Shown here: one piece after another, positions 21,196 through 31,164 of the stretch
Layout: each line of letters opens with the position of its first letter
Numbering within the stretch: the first letter of the stretch is position 1
Assembly: GCA_020796225.1 (NCBI GenBank)
Contig: CM036767.1
Coordinates: 11,699,427-11,763,426 of the forward strand
DNA length: 64,000 nt
Source: Arion vulgaris
Taxonomy: Eukaryota; Mollusca; Gastropoda; Stylommatophora; Arionidae
Reading direction: 5' to 3'
Position numbers and translations under genes: made by a program
Notes under the pieces: model-generated
The model's input: only the letters and a program-made list of their open reading frames with translations
What the model was told of the DNA's origin: nothing
Database searches by the model: none

Positions 21196-21724
21196 GGAGG
21201 TGCCCCTCTACCTAAGTATCTAAAGCAACATACCTTACACTTAATTATCTCCTTACATTTGATATACTCCCAAGCATCCATGCTTCAGTCTTCACTATAT
21301 TCAATAATCATTTCATTATGTAGATGTTTATACTTGTCAATACTTCAGTTTTTTAACACTGCTGAAATCTACATAGTCGCTTGCAAACAAAGAATATTCT
21401 TCGTTATACGAATTATTTCATTGACAGGGAATAATACAGCAGTTTTTTTTTTTGTTAGAAATTTTTACACCTGTCATCAGGTGTATTGATTTTTACTAGA
21501 CCTTAGAAGCTAGTATTAACAGTAGGGGAAAACAATCAGGTGTTTGTCTACATAAAGGCATCAGACCGAAACGCTGAGTTGTCTAGTTGACGAGAATTAC
21601 TAGAAATGTATACATAATGTTGTAGTGTGTGTGTTATTTTGTGATTTAGGTCATGAGATATCGGATCTGATCACATTCTAACACGTTTACGTGATCTCAT
21701 CAAAGTGTTGCAAACACACAGTAT
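21196..21724. other. Unassigned, with a diverged 29-bp-like unit near 21685-21720
   Basis: Mostly unique AT-rich sequence. GTGATCTCATCAAAGTG just left of the SINE C resembles the 29-bp array unit on its right, suggesting that the SINE split the array edge. Confidence 0.45.
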
Positions 21725-21892
21725 ATCGTCAACTGGTGAGTGCGGGTTCAATTACGCGGGCTGGCAGAATAGCTACAGGTTCCCCAGATTCACGGTCTTC
21801 GTGGCATCAAACAGAAGGGTTACGATGTCCATGGCACCGAGCCGAAGAGCTGAAAGCTCAAGTGCTTCTGGATCGGAAAAAAATCGTCAACT
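21725..21892 (+). mobile_element. SINE C, 5'-truncated, with 10-bp target-site duplication
   Basis: The SINE (21735-21882) is flanked by exact ATCGTCAACT at 21725-21734 and 21883-21892. It starts in the head at GTGAGTGCGGGTTCAATTAC and ends GCTTCTGGATCGGAAAAAA. Confidence 0.9.
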
Positions 21893-21922
21893 TGTTATAC
21901 AGACGGCAGTGACATACATACA

Positions 21923-22287
21923 CCAGATCTCATCAACGTGTCACACAAGCACTAGATCTCATCAACTTGTCACACAAGCACTAGATCTCATCAACTTGTC
22001 ACACAAGCACTAGATCTCATCAACTTGTCACACAAGCACAAGATCTCATCAACTTGTCACACAAGCACTAGATCTCATCAACTTGTCACACAAGCACTAG
22101 ATCTCATCAACTTGTCCACAAACTAGATCTCATCAACTTGTCAACAAGCACTAGATCTCATCAACTTGTCACACAAGCACTAGATCTCATCAACTTGTCA
22201 CACAAGCACTAGATCTCATCAACTTGTCACACAAGCACTAGATCTCATCAACTTGTCACACAAGCACTAGATCTCATCTACGTGTCA
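21923..22287. repeat. 29-bp minisatellite, about 12.5 copies
   Basis: The unit is AGATCTCATCAACTTGTCAC plus ACAAGCACT. Copies are almost identical, with two short variants near 22115-22150. No unique spacers are present, so it is not a CRISPR array. Confidence 0.95.
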
Positions 22288-22334
22288 TCTTCATCAAAGA
22301 GCTAAGCAGAACAAATCGGAAAAATATTTTTTAG

Positions 22335-22600
22335 GAATTTTGTTTTTTAATCTTTTCTAATGAATTTTGCCCGGGCAGCGGCTTTCCAACCTGCTCTTCT
22401 AGATTTTGAATTGCCAAGGTTCTTTACGTTCTCAAATTGAACACGGGACCTACGTTTTATCGTCCGTCTCCGATAGGGCTAAGAACTCGTTCTCACCTAC
22501 ACTGAGATCAGAGATCTCTGGAAAATATCTAGATAGCTTCACGCGAACCTGGTACCTTCGTCGTGAGAGACGCACCTAACCTCTACGCCACAGAGGAACC
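22335..22600 (-). mobile_element. SINE E, 3'-truncated, head joined to an array
   Basis: From the head on the minus strand: GTAGAGGTTAGGTGCGTCTC, GATCTCTGATCTCAGTGTAG, then CCTGCTCTTC complement and CAGCGGCTTTCCAACC as a single unexpanded copy of the segment that forms the 46-bp array at 11020. The head end runs directly into the 43-bp array. Confidence 0.85.
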
Positions 22601-22922
22601 AACCGCCCCACGCTTCCCAATGAACTATATCCACAGAGGAACCAACGCCCACGCTTCCCAATGAACTATATCCACATAGGAACCAACCGCCCCACGCTTC
22701 CCAATGAACTATATCCACAGAGGAACCAACCGCCCACGCTTCAATGAACTATATCCACAGAGAACCAACCGCCCCACGCTTCCCAATGAACTATATCCAC
22801 ATAGGAACCAACCGCCCCACGCTTCCCAATGAACTATATCCACATAGGAACCAACCGCCCACGCTTCCAATGAACTATATCCACAGAGGAACCAACCGCC
22901 CCACGCTTCCCAATGAACTATA
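22598..22922. repeat. 43-bp minisatellite at the SINE E 5' boundary, about 7.5 copies
   Basis: The unit combines the end of the SINE E head (CCACAGAGGA on this strand) with flanking DNA (ACCAACCGCCCCACGCTTCC, then CAATGAACTATATCC). Small deletions distinguish the copies. It is the same junction-spanning architecture as 14757-16426, with a different flank. Confidence 0.92.
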
Positions 22923-22927
22923 TACTA

Positions 22928-24649
22928 TAGTGCGTTTCAAAACGTTCGGTCAACGATTGACCTCAAATATCTCCATATTTATTGCATGGATGAACGTGAT
23001 TTTTTGCATGTGGTGTTGTATTTTCGATGTCCCTACGATTTTGTAAAATTCAATGTTGCAGGTAGTGTACTTTTCTTGCAACGGCGAATTCCTTTGATCT
23101 TTTCAAACCTAGTAATTATTTGGTGCTGGAAGAAAATAATTTACCGTAAATAAAAAAAAATCACATATTTTCGGCATAGGCGTATATACAATTCTAATTT
23201 TGGAGGGTGAGATAACTCATATTATATAAATCATATAAAGTGTTTACTCACTTATTCTGAGTTCGATGAGTCTAACATATTGATGACTATTCTTGGCTGC
23301 ACGAACGACAGTCCATCTTTGTCCCAGTAGTCATTTTCCTCCTTTAAGACATGGTCTTCGCATTTACACCAATAATCTCGTCTATCTTCGACAGGGCGGC
23401 ATATGTTAGTTCTTTCATATTGCTTAGCTTGAAAGCTGGTACAAGTCCTTTAACTTTGACCCAAATGAGTTCAATTGGGTTTAAGTGTGAATGATAAGGT
23501 GTTAGTCTCAAACACACATGACCATGCTGTTGAATCAACTTGTCTGTTTGGAATATCCTGGTCTTCTGTGATGTTTTAACAATAGATAGTAATTCAGGCT
23601 TCAAAACCCCCTCGTTAAATGGAATGTTCTCCTTTCTGAGCCAAAGTTTTATAGCATCTTTTGTACTCGAAGATGTCAGGATTTTGTCTTCTTCTGACAC
23701 AGTGTTGTGGTATGATGCGTTGTCCATTATCACACAGGATGGTCTGTCTAGGGACGGAAGAAGAGTATGTTCAATCCAATCTCTAAATATGTTACCGTTC
23801 ATCTCGGTATGATAGTCCCTGTTGTCCGTATAATTGGAAGTGAAAATAAGTTCAGCATCTTTAACCAATCCAATCTCTAAATATGTTACCGTTCATCTCG
23901 GTATGATAGTCCCTGTTGTCCGTATAATTGGAAGTGAAAATAAGTTCAGCATCTTTAACCAGCCCATTTTGTCTGCTGCCTGCATGTGCCATTATCAGAC
24001 GTTGTCCTTTTCCACTAGGTACATATCGTTTAATTGTTCCATCGGATAACTGCCACTCCTTTTCATTAGTGTGGTGAGCATTGATCCAGGTTTCATCCAC
24101 ATACACAATATCGTAACCTTGATTACGCATTTTCCGTACTTCACGTAAATATTTACTTCTCAGACGTACTAAATGCATCTCGCAGATGACATTTCTCCCA
24201 TTAGCATACAAAGCCGATGCTTCTAACAGTTCTCCATAACGTTGATCTCGATACATCGTCATATAAACGTTTTGTAATACACCTATGCTCTGAAAACACA
24301 AACGGTAAATTGTAACTAAACACAACGGAAGGATCATTATACATTTTTTTAAAGTACGATAAAGCGATTAAAATCGGGAAAACCACGTGAAAAACGTGCA
24401 AGTCGTGGAACTTGCAACATCTCACAAATATGAAGAGGTAATACTTCTCATTATATGGTTGGTTAAGGAGATGGTCAGTTTTATATACTTTACATAAAGA
24501 AAATTTTAAACCATACGTTTGTTATTGAGTAAAAAATATCAACCTCGGGACATTACGATCATTAGATCATATGCAAAGTTACAACAATTACGGTCAAGCG
24601 GTTGCAGAGATATTAAATTTTCCCGCGGAAAATCATTTTGAAGGCACTA
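22928..24649 (-). mobile_element. Tc1/mariner-superfamily transposon, DD82-83E, second copy
   Basis: This is a 1722-bp element whose ends read TAGTGCGTTTCAAAA (left) and TAGTGCCTTCAAAA (right, complement). TA lies outside each end (22926-22927 and 24650-24651). The inverted repeats are shorter and more diverged than those at 17085, so this is a different subfamily. It sits at the end of the 43-bp array. The transposase is on the minus strand. Confidence 0.85.
23344..24337 (-). pseudogene. DDE transposase of the second element, broken by a 94-bp duplication
   Basis: Blocks in minus-strand order are SRSTLWRTVRSIGF (about 24230-24280, another frame), HLVRLRSKYLREVRKM, GYDIVYVDETWINAHH (first Asp), GKGQRLIMAHAGS, MNGNIFRDWI, CVIMDNASYHN (second Asp) and TPYHSHLNPIELIWVKVKG (Glu), with 83 residues between the second Asp and the Glu. 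A near-perfect 94-bp tandem duplication (23773-23866 and 23867-23960) repeats the NYTDNRDYHTEMNGNIFRDW region. Since 94 is not a multiple of three, it shifts the frame. A second frame change lies near 24200. Apart from these the protein is well conserved, so inactivation looks fairly recent. Confidence 0.9.
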
Positions 24650-24791
24650 TAATACAAGTTGCGTACAACGCATGTTTATTGCATGTCTTCTACTTAGAAG
24701 TGACTTTAGTGATTTTGTAATGGTTCCACCCCTCCATCACTTCTACTTATAGTTCCTAATGATGAAACAATAGTATTAGATAGAACTGTAG

Positions 24792-25138
24792 CCCCCCGAC
24801 AACACAAGGCCGACTAGCTCAGACGGGAAACTTGAAATTCCTGTTTAATGGGGCTGGTTTTTATACGTGTTTAATAGAACACTGTAAGGTTTTATGCAAT
24901 TTTACCGAATTCTACCAGTCAATATTTATTTATGAGTGAAAAATGTAAATAATACTGATATTCCTTAGTGTTCAACTTAATTTGTGACATAATATAACCT
25001 TGATTTAGCCTGCTGTGTGTTTTTACAATGAATATGTCTTTATTCAAAAATACTGGAATGCGAGGTCACGCGACGGTTGCTGTCTTGTTTCCTAGAATTA
25101 TTTTTTTTTACATGAGCTCGCCGACCTTTTGTTATTGG
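24792..25138 (-). mobile_element. Family D element, near full length
   Basis: An AT-rich non-coding element of about 345 bp. On the minus strand: GAGCTCATG end, GTCGCGTGACC, TCGCATTCCAGTATTTTTG, TAAGTTGAACACTAAGGAAT, ATCAGTATTATTT, TGTTCTATTAAACACG, and an end near TTGTGTTGTCGGGGG. The two ends resemble imperfect inverted repeats, so a non-autonomous DNA transposon is likely. The superfamily is unknown. Confidence 0.75.
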
Positions 25139-25624
25139 ATACCACAATATAACTGAACGCACCCCCGCCTGCACCTCTTTCCTGTGTTGTTCACTTGTGT
25201 AGTTCAACAGGATATGTGGAAGAGCCTTGTTACAAGTTAGAGCTAACTATTCGGAAGTATATTGCGTGTGATTCGTGTCTTAATGTCTTGTGTCGTGTGA
25301 TGACAATTGTCTGTGTTGTAGATGCTATCAGCATTCTTCACTTCCGCTGTTTGACATATTGTCAACCAGCCAGTGTTGATTTTATTCAATATTTTCTTCT
25401 GTTGTCAGCAGTGCGCGTGGCATATGTTGTTGAACTTTGACCCGCGTATTATATATTATGCCTAATAATTCTCTCTATCGTTCTCTTGAATATATTGCTT
25501 TGCTTATAGATTATCCGTGTCACTGTTCAATGTGAGAAGACATTCTCCTAGAGTTCCAGCTGCTGATTTCAGAGCTGGTTCTAACGATTAAAAACCCGCT
25601 AGTTAGAGAGCAACACAGTAAACA
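25139..25624. other. No recognised feature
   Basis: Apparently unique sequence. An 81-codon plus-strand ORF (25195-25440) is cysteine-rich by chance and shows no domain. Confidence 0.45.
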
Positions 25625-25730
25625 TAATAACGAGTACAGAGCAAGAGGAAGATCACGCAAAAGATGGAGTGACGGCATCAAGAACAACCTGAAGAAAATG
25701 AATAACAACTTATATAGTGTATTAGAATAA
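25625..25730 (+). pseudogene. Non-LTR retrotransposon C-terminal RT fragment
   Basis: YRARGRSRKRWSDGIKNNL followed by YSVLE and a TAA at 25728. This is the terminal GRxRKRW block only. Confidence 0.65.
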
Positions 25731-25800
25731 GTACACACATTTCTCCCTCTGTCCTTGTGCCCTCCCCGCTTCCCGTCTCTCTCCTCCTTTCTTCCCCCAG

Positions 25801-26008
25801 ATACCCAGGTAGTACAGTACGTCCCCAGGTAATACAGTAGATCCCCAGGTGGTACCATAGATCCCCAGGTAGTACAGTAGATCTCCAGGTAGTACAGTAG
25901 ATCCCCAAGTGGTACAGTAGATCCCCAAGTGGTACAGTACATCCCCAAGTGGTACAGTACATCCCCATGTTGTACAGTAGACCCCCATTTTATACAGTAG
26001 ATACCCAG
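25801..26008. repeat. 20-bp minisatellite, locus 2
   Basis: About 10 copies of the same 20-bp unit as at 20852, in the same orientation. Both loci end with ACAGTAGACCCCCATTTTAT and AGTAGATACCCAG, so they descend from one array that was copied or carried within a larger repeat. Confidence 0.92.
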
Positions 26009-26240
26009 AAAGTATCCTACTATTCTTAGCTTCCATTGCGGGCCCAGGTACCACACGGATGAAATCTCCACTAAAACACATCTCAGAATATTCAGCATTC
26101 ATGTGAAATCTGTGTTAATATATAGCTCGGGAACGTGGCGAATCACCAAGTTTGTTAGTTATGTAGGAAATTAAGGCCTCTTTGAGCCGAAGCACGATAT
26201 ATCAATCTAAGCAGATGTCATTTTGAAGATGATGATAATA

Positions 26241-26420
26241 ATGCAGACCAGTGGCGGCTCGTGATAATTTTTGTTGGTGGGGCCAGACATACATTTTTCG
26301 AAAAAATCATGGTTTTGGGTTGTTACGTTTTAATTTATAAAATAATAAATACACGTTACACATTATTTTTGGTGGGCGCAGCCCCAGTGTCCTTAATGAC
26401 GAGCCGCCACTGATGTAGAC
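26241..26420. mobile_element. hAT MITE, copy 1, with 8-bp duplication
   Basis: A 164-bp non-coding element (26249-26412) with ends CAGTGGCGGCTCGTGAT and the complement of ATGACGAGCCGCCACTG. It is flanked by ATGCAGAC and ATGTAGAC (7/8). This is typical of non-autonomous hAT elements. A second copy lies at 38083. Confidence 0.92.
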
Positions 26421-26424
26421 ATTT

Positions 26425-26683
26425 CGTTTTTAATTTTTACAATGAAATTTGCCAAAATTGCGGATTTTTGCACCCTACTATTATTGATTTTCAACTGCCA
26501 AGGATGCTTTTACTTGCTCATCATGAACACAGGATCTATATTCTATCGTCAGTATCTGATAGAACTAGGAACTTGACCTTATCTACACTGATATCAGAGA
26601 TCTCCAGAAGAAAATATCCTGATCCCTCCACGCGAGGAAGGAACCGAGTATTTGAGAACAAGAAGCGAGTGCCTAGACATTCT
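26425..26683 (-). mobile_element. SINE E, degenerate
   Basis: Body motifs on the minus strand: CAGGATATTTTCTTCTGGAG, GATATCAGTGTAGATAAGG and GGCAGTTGAAAATC. The head is lost at the join with family D. Confidence 0.7.
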
Positions 26684-26908
26684 AGTAAATAAGACCAGAA
26701 CCGTCGCGTGACCTCACATTCCAGTATTTTTGTATCAAGACAAATTCATTTCAAAGAACAATACAACTCAATAAATCATGTCTATGTTATCTTACAACTT
26801 CAGTTTAACACTAAGAAATATCAGTATTAACATTTGTCATCAATAAATACCTATGAACTGGTAGATTTGTGTCAAATTGTCTACAACTGTACAGTGTTCT
26901 ATTAAACA
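26684..26908 (+). mobile_element. Family D element, partial
   Basis: GTCGCGTGACCTCACATTCC through TATCAGTATTAACATTTG to GTGTTCTATTAAACACC. It joins SINE E on the left and family G on the right. Confidence 0.78.
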
Positions 26909-26941
26909 CCTCATTGCCACATAATGTAGCGTTTATTAATT

Positions 26942-27166
26942 GCATATCCTTTACAGGACTTTGCGAAACAACTCCAGATTTTTAACGCTGTTTGTAATTT
27001 TTCTAGGCATTGTTACGTTCAGTAATTTGCCATTGCTTTCTAAACGGGTGGTGCCATCGTCCTTTGTAAAAAATCCACACGAAACAATGTGAAACCAAAC
27101 TATCCGCAGCGTGATTCGAACTCAGAACGTTGGGGTTCATAGACCAAGTCACTATCCCCTAATATA
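26942..27166 (-). mobile_element. SINE G, diverged
   Basis: On the minus strand a box B-like GAGTTCGAATCACGCTGCGG is followed by GAAAGCAATGGCAAATTAC and CCTGTAAAGGATATGC, as in the copies at 35208 and 51972. Confidence 0.65.
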
Positions 27167-27179
27167 TATATATATATAG

Positions 27180-27524
27180 ATAGATAGTGATCACATCAAC
27201 ACCAATTTTATTTGAACCGAAAGTTCCGGGTTCTGTCATAAAAATATCACGCAACTAAAACATATTTGAAACTTCGGTTCAAAGCAAGCTTATATACGTC
27301 CCCAGAGACATTTCGCCGCGTGCACTAATACTTTTTATATCCGATGGCGTTACACGTAGGCATCATTTCACAAAGATAGGTTCACTCGGTTCAGGAGTTA
27401 TGTAAACATATATAAAGCCATTTTGAAAAGCTAATGAAAGCCAACTGAAACTCCGGCAGATCTGTATTATTTTCATACATTAACAAGTCGGAGAAATATT
27501 CATGATATTAGCCAGTGCATTTTT
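27180..27524. other. No recognised feature
   Basis: Flanked on the left by a short TA/GATA run (27160-27188). No other signal is visible. Confidence 0.5.
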
Positions 27525-27650
27525 TTGTGTTCGTTCTCATCAACAAGTTAACTAACTCTTTGTGATATGTGAGGTTTGCGTCGAGAAAGTGAATACGTTG
27601 CACTTCGGTTCACAGACACTTATGTCATAGTCGCATCCGAAAAATGTTGG
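27525..27650 (-). mobile_element. SINE B' 3' part, diverged
   Basis: TAACTCTTTGTGATATGTG, then GAATACGTTGCACTTCGGTT matches the distal half of the B' copies at 54548 and 57115. Confidence 0.55.
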
Positions 27651-27687
27651 CTGATAGTTTGCAAGATTTGAGTGTTCTATAACAGCA

Positions 27688-27862
27688 GGAAAGAAGGCGA
27701 GAGGAAGACCACAGAAAGATGGTTAGATGGCGTAGCTGAACTGTCAAAGAGCAAACATAACTATCAGTCAAGCGATTAGGACAGAACAAGGCAAAAATAG
27801 ATAATCATGACACTGGGCAACAACCCGGTAGCAGTGTGACAACAAAAGAAGTAGAGTGCTGT
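27688..27862 (+). pseudogene. Non-LTR retrotransposon 3' end
   Basis: AGKKARGRPQKDG is followed by retroelement 3' sequence ending CACTGGGCAACAACCCGGTA and GCAGTGTGACAACAAAAGAAG. The same end is found at 4427-4493. Confidence 0.65.
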
Positions 27863-27941
27863 ATTCAGTGCGAGATTTGGAGATTTCGATCGCAGGAAAT
27901 CACAGTCTGCAGATATTTGAATCTCAGTTTGATGTCGTTGT

Positions 27942-28225
27942 GAATATAGTCACTTCTTCTTCGACGAACGTTCCACATCGACCACTTGTCAACCACTCTG
28001 TGTGATTTGTATGTGATCTGAGCTTAAGAGCGATTGTACGTTGTGCCAGTTATGCGCCTGCAAGTAGGGCAGCACATCCGATTTCTGCGATGCTTTTTTA
28101 TGTTCTAGTTTAACTTTCCTAGGTCCTTCATCAATCGCCTCTTACGACATGCATTGTAGGTTGCAGTGGTACTATTCTTTGCTTCCCTTGCAGGCCCCGA
28201 CACCACACGGGTGGAATATAGTCAC
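27942..28225 (-). mobile_element. SINE B with exact 12-bp target-site duplication
   Basis: GAATATAGTCAC stands at 27942-27953 and 28214-28225. The SINE between them reads on the minus strand from CCACCCGTGTGGTGTCGGGG to GTTCGTCGAAGAAG. It is the cleanest proof of the ends of family B: start at the CACCCGTG end, 3' tail in GAAGAAG. Confidence 0.93.
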
Positions 28226-28470
28226 AATATCACTAGTTTTGGGCGCCGATAGCGGAGTCTATCACTATCCATGCATTAAAAAAGTTTTGGGGCGCCGATA
28301 GCGGAGTCACAATATCACTAGTTGTGGGACGCCGATAGCGGAGTCACAATATCACTAGTTTTGGGGCGCTGATAGCGAAGTCGGTAACACGCTTTAGTAG
28401 TAACCACGTGCCGTTCTAAGTCCAGGGTTCGAGGCCAACTTGGAGCAAACAACTTTTCAGTGTGCACGCG
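28222..28470 (+). mobile_element. Family F tRNA-like SINE with repeated head/flank junction
   Basis: The last copy has the full head: GGGGCGCTGATAGCGAAGTC (box A) to CCAGGGTTCGAGGCCAACT (box B). In front of it are three partial units, each made of the head start (GGCGCCGATAGCGGAGTC) plus flank (ACAATATCACTAGTTTT). The repeat unit is therefore again SINE 5' end plus target DNA. Confidence 0.8.
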
Positions 28471-28796
28471 GTATGCACTACAGGTTCTCTCTGATACTTG
28501 ACTTGGTTATCTTAATTACAAGTACCTCATAAGTCGGAGTGAGCGCCCCCCTCCTCCCTTGCGCCCCTCCTATCCCCTCCCCGACTGACAAATGAAACTG
28601 ATGACAAAGAAAGCAAGCAAAACTACAGACGTTGCTTACTGACATTAAAAAAACACATGACAATTAGCACAATGGACGTTTTTTGTGACGAGTTTTATGA
28701 AAGGTATTGTTCGACCAACTATTACTCTAAACGTGAAGATTTTGCGCGTAAACGATTGCCACTGTTTTGAAGCACGTATATCTGTGAACGTGGACG
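28471..28796. other. Unassigned, possible body of family F
   Basis: Contains a C-rich stretch (28547-28580). No match elsewhere in the window. Confidence 0.4.
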
Positions 28797-29020
28797 TCTG
28801 TAGCTTAAGCGGTGATGAGCTCGATCACAACCCCATTTTACCTGGTTCAAACTACGCGCCAAACAGTTTGGAAGCATATTTGTCAGCGTGGATTTTTTTC
28901 AAAGCTAAAAATATACCTCACCGTTCAGAAAACAATGGGAAACTTCTGAACATATTACCAGCGTCTAGAAAATCAACGACTCGTTTACTGTGGTTGATGG
29001 TGAAGTCTTCTTAAGGATAT
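28797..29020 (+). mobile_element. SINE G
   Basis: TCTGTAGCTTAAGCGGTGAT, box B-like CTGGTTCAAACTACGC, GTTTGGAAGCATATT, CCGTTCAGAAAACAATGG, and TCTAGAAAATCAACGACTCG. The open frame over it (28685-29014) is accidental. Confidence 0.82.
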
Positions 29021-29171
29021 ACCAGGATTTTGATTTTCAAACCTATATTTGTTCTCTGTGTTTTTTTACCGTTTATCGTATCAGGTTTAACTGATGATCA
29101 GTTTCCGAGATAATGCACGCTCGGTCGCTTGATATACTGTGATATTGTGAAGTTTTCAGATGTCTATAACT

Positions 29172-29275
29172 CCATCAATCCATCTTTTTCTTGGTCTGTC
29201 CCTTCCTCTTGATGATCTCATTTTCAGGATGTACGCTCTTGCAACTGGTGTATTCGGGTTCATTCTCACCAAGTC
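29172..29275 (-). pseudogene. Non-LTR retrotransposon C-terminal RT fragment
   Basis: The minus strand reads MRSSRGRDRPRKRWIDGVID, the GRxRPRKRW block. Nothing else of the ORF remains. Confidence 0.6.
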
Positions 29276-29346
29276 TATGAACAGCTTTTTACAAGACTGA
29301 AATCTATCAATTCGAAAACACGAATAACATTAACTCGTTTATAGAA

Positions 29347-29706
29347 CTCATTAAACCTAGCAGTATCATTAAACCTAGCAGTATCATTAAACCTGGCAGT
29401 ATCATTAAACCTGGCAGTATCATTAAACCTAGCAGTATCATTAAGTCTAGCAGTATCATTAAACCTGGCAGTATCATTAAACCTGGCAGTATCATTAAAT
29501 CTAGCAGTATCATTAAACCTACGCAGTATCATTAAACCTAGCAGTATCATTAAACCTGGCAGTATCATTAAACCTAGCAGTATCATTAAACCTAGCAGTA
29601 TCATTAAACCTAGCAGTATCATTAAACCTGGCAGTATCATTAAGCCTAGCAGTATCATTAAACCTGGCAGTATCATTAACAGATCAAACCTGGCAGTATC
29701 ATTAAG
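29347..29706. repeat. 18-bp minisatellite, about 20 copies
   Basis: The unit is CATTAAACCTAGCAGTAT with CTAG/CTGG variants. Because 18 is divisible by three, the minus strand stays open as repeats of LMILPG or FNDTAR, giving a spurious 146-codon ORF. Confidence 0.95.
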
Positions 29707-30084
29707 CTTCAGCATCAGTATCTCACATAGTACCTGATATCAAGCGCCATGTTCAAGAGACAGAAAACACAACAATCTTCTCATTGATACTAACTATGCA
29801 AGTAAATATATCAAATCTAAACTGTCTTCCTGTTTAAACTCTGTCACAATAAATTAAGTATTATCTCTTTGACCTGATAATGTATTAATATTTTATGCAG
29901 TTATGTTTTCAGATTAGTATAAAATCATATGTGGTATGAAAACTTTATAGTGAATACTTGAACGACGTCGTATTCTGGGCAGGGTACACTATTGCGCTAG
30001 TCCTTGACGAAGTTGTTGATGACATGGCAGCCTTTGCGTGTACACGCGTCTACGATAAGATTAATATGAAAAAGGAACCCGTTT
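29707..30084. other. No recognised feature
   Basis: AT-rich and apparently unique. Confidence 0.5.
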
Positions 30085-30224
30085 TGATACCATTGGATAT
30101 ATTGAGGATACGGTGTTAGGCCCTTATTTTTCATTGACTATCGGCACACGATGGGTGTTGTGGTCATCATCATCCTGGCCGCCTTTACTTCCCAGTTATT
30201 TTCTGGTATCAAATTGAGACTTGA
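30085..30224 (-). repeat. Interspersed repeat K, copy 2
   Basis: Inverse match to 13634-13852, lacking the middle of that copy. Confidence 0.75.
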
Positions 30225-30327
30225 TCGACATGGGATTCGTTACTGTCGGAAAAAAATGTCCACCCTTACTTTGGAATTGAACCTGGACCGCGTGTGTAAG
30301 AATCAAGTCACAATACGACCAAGATAT

Positions 30328-30542
30328 AAAGGGTCTAAAACCGAAGGAGTAAATTCATTGCACCGGTTGTTATTAACACCCCGTATGGCTCGGCCCCCTC
30401 TCCGATGAAATGACTCGTCATATGCCGAGATTATTGCAGACAGAACGAACTCCGTAGCTCAGACAAGAATCCTAGGCATCTCTGGAAAAATTGTACTCGT
30501 GAACAGAACGGCACGGTCAGGATTGGAACCCACGATCGATAT
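30328..30542 (-). mobile_element. SINE A
   Basis: The minus strand reads from GGGTTCCAATCCTGACCGTG (box B region) through GTTCACGAGTACAATTTTTC, CTACGGAGTTCGTTC and GTGCAATGAATTTACTCCTT to the TTTAGACCC end. Confidence 0.82.
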
Positions 30543-30887
30543 TATATTAACTAAGTCTGTATACAAGGAAAGTGATAAGTCAGCATGTAGTATTTTCGTC
30601 AAGAATCATGCCAACATGATACGGGTAGACCATCTAACAATGAGAGGACTAATCAATGTCGTGACATGGGGAGAACAGCAACATGTACTTGGCAGATACT
30701 TGAAAGTAAGTGGTTGTAAAACTAGCTAGAAATATTGGTTTTAAAAAAAACTGAGATGATGAGAGAAGATTTGGAATTGAGGTCTGGGAAAACTGGGGAT
30801 ATCAAGTACATTAAGGTTGAGAAATGTTTTGGAGGGAATGTGTCATCAAATATAAACAAGTGTTTTATGAGGAATAGAATGATCAAT
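30543..30887. other. No recognised feature
   Basis: Apparently unique. Short ORFs in it carry no domain. Confidence 0.45.
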
Positions 30888-31123
30888 TCATCATCATCAA
30901 GTAGCTTGTCCCTTCCGGAACCTGGCTCACGTGAAAGCAGTCATGAAAAACTCTGTTCTATTCAAGTTGACCAGCGTCAGCAGCAGTCATTCTCAGATCG
31001 CCAATGACATCTTGCCCCCATCGTCTTCCGGGTCTTCCTCTCATTCTTCTTCCAGGCACCATTTCCTCCAAAATTATCTTCTCTAGGCACTCATGTCTTT
31101 TGATGTGTCCATAAATTTAATCA
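30888..31123 (-). pseudogene. Non-LTR retrotransposon 3' end with GAT-type tail
   Basis: It is nearly the same as the 3' part of the fragment at 43291. The minus strand ends with GAAGGGACAAGCTACTTGAT followed by GATGATGA. Upstream, the ORF traces contain EEEWEEDPEDDG-like and GQDVIGDLRMTAADAGQLE-like pieces. Confidence 0.75.
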
Positions 31124-31164
31124 TATCTGACCCATTGGCGTTATTATATTAATTGGTCATTAGT

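Noticed and set aside
20759..21281. Minus-strand ORFs rich in TVPPGDLLY (also 25520-26102)
   Set aside because: They come from the 20-bp minisatellite. The two loci look similar only because the array is shared.
21923..22287. CRISPR-like regular repeats
   Set aside because: Units are contiguous with no unique spacers, and the sequence is clearly eukaryotic.
29275..29715. 146-codon minus-strand ORF with a leucine/isoleucine repeat
   Set aside because: It is an artefact of an 18-bp array whose length keeps the frame open.
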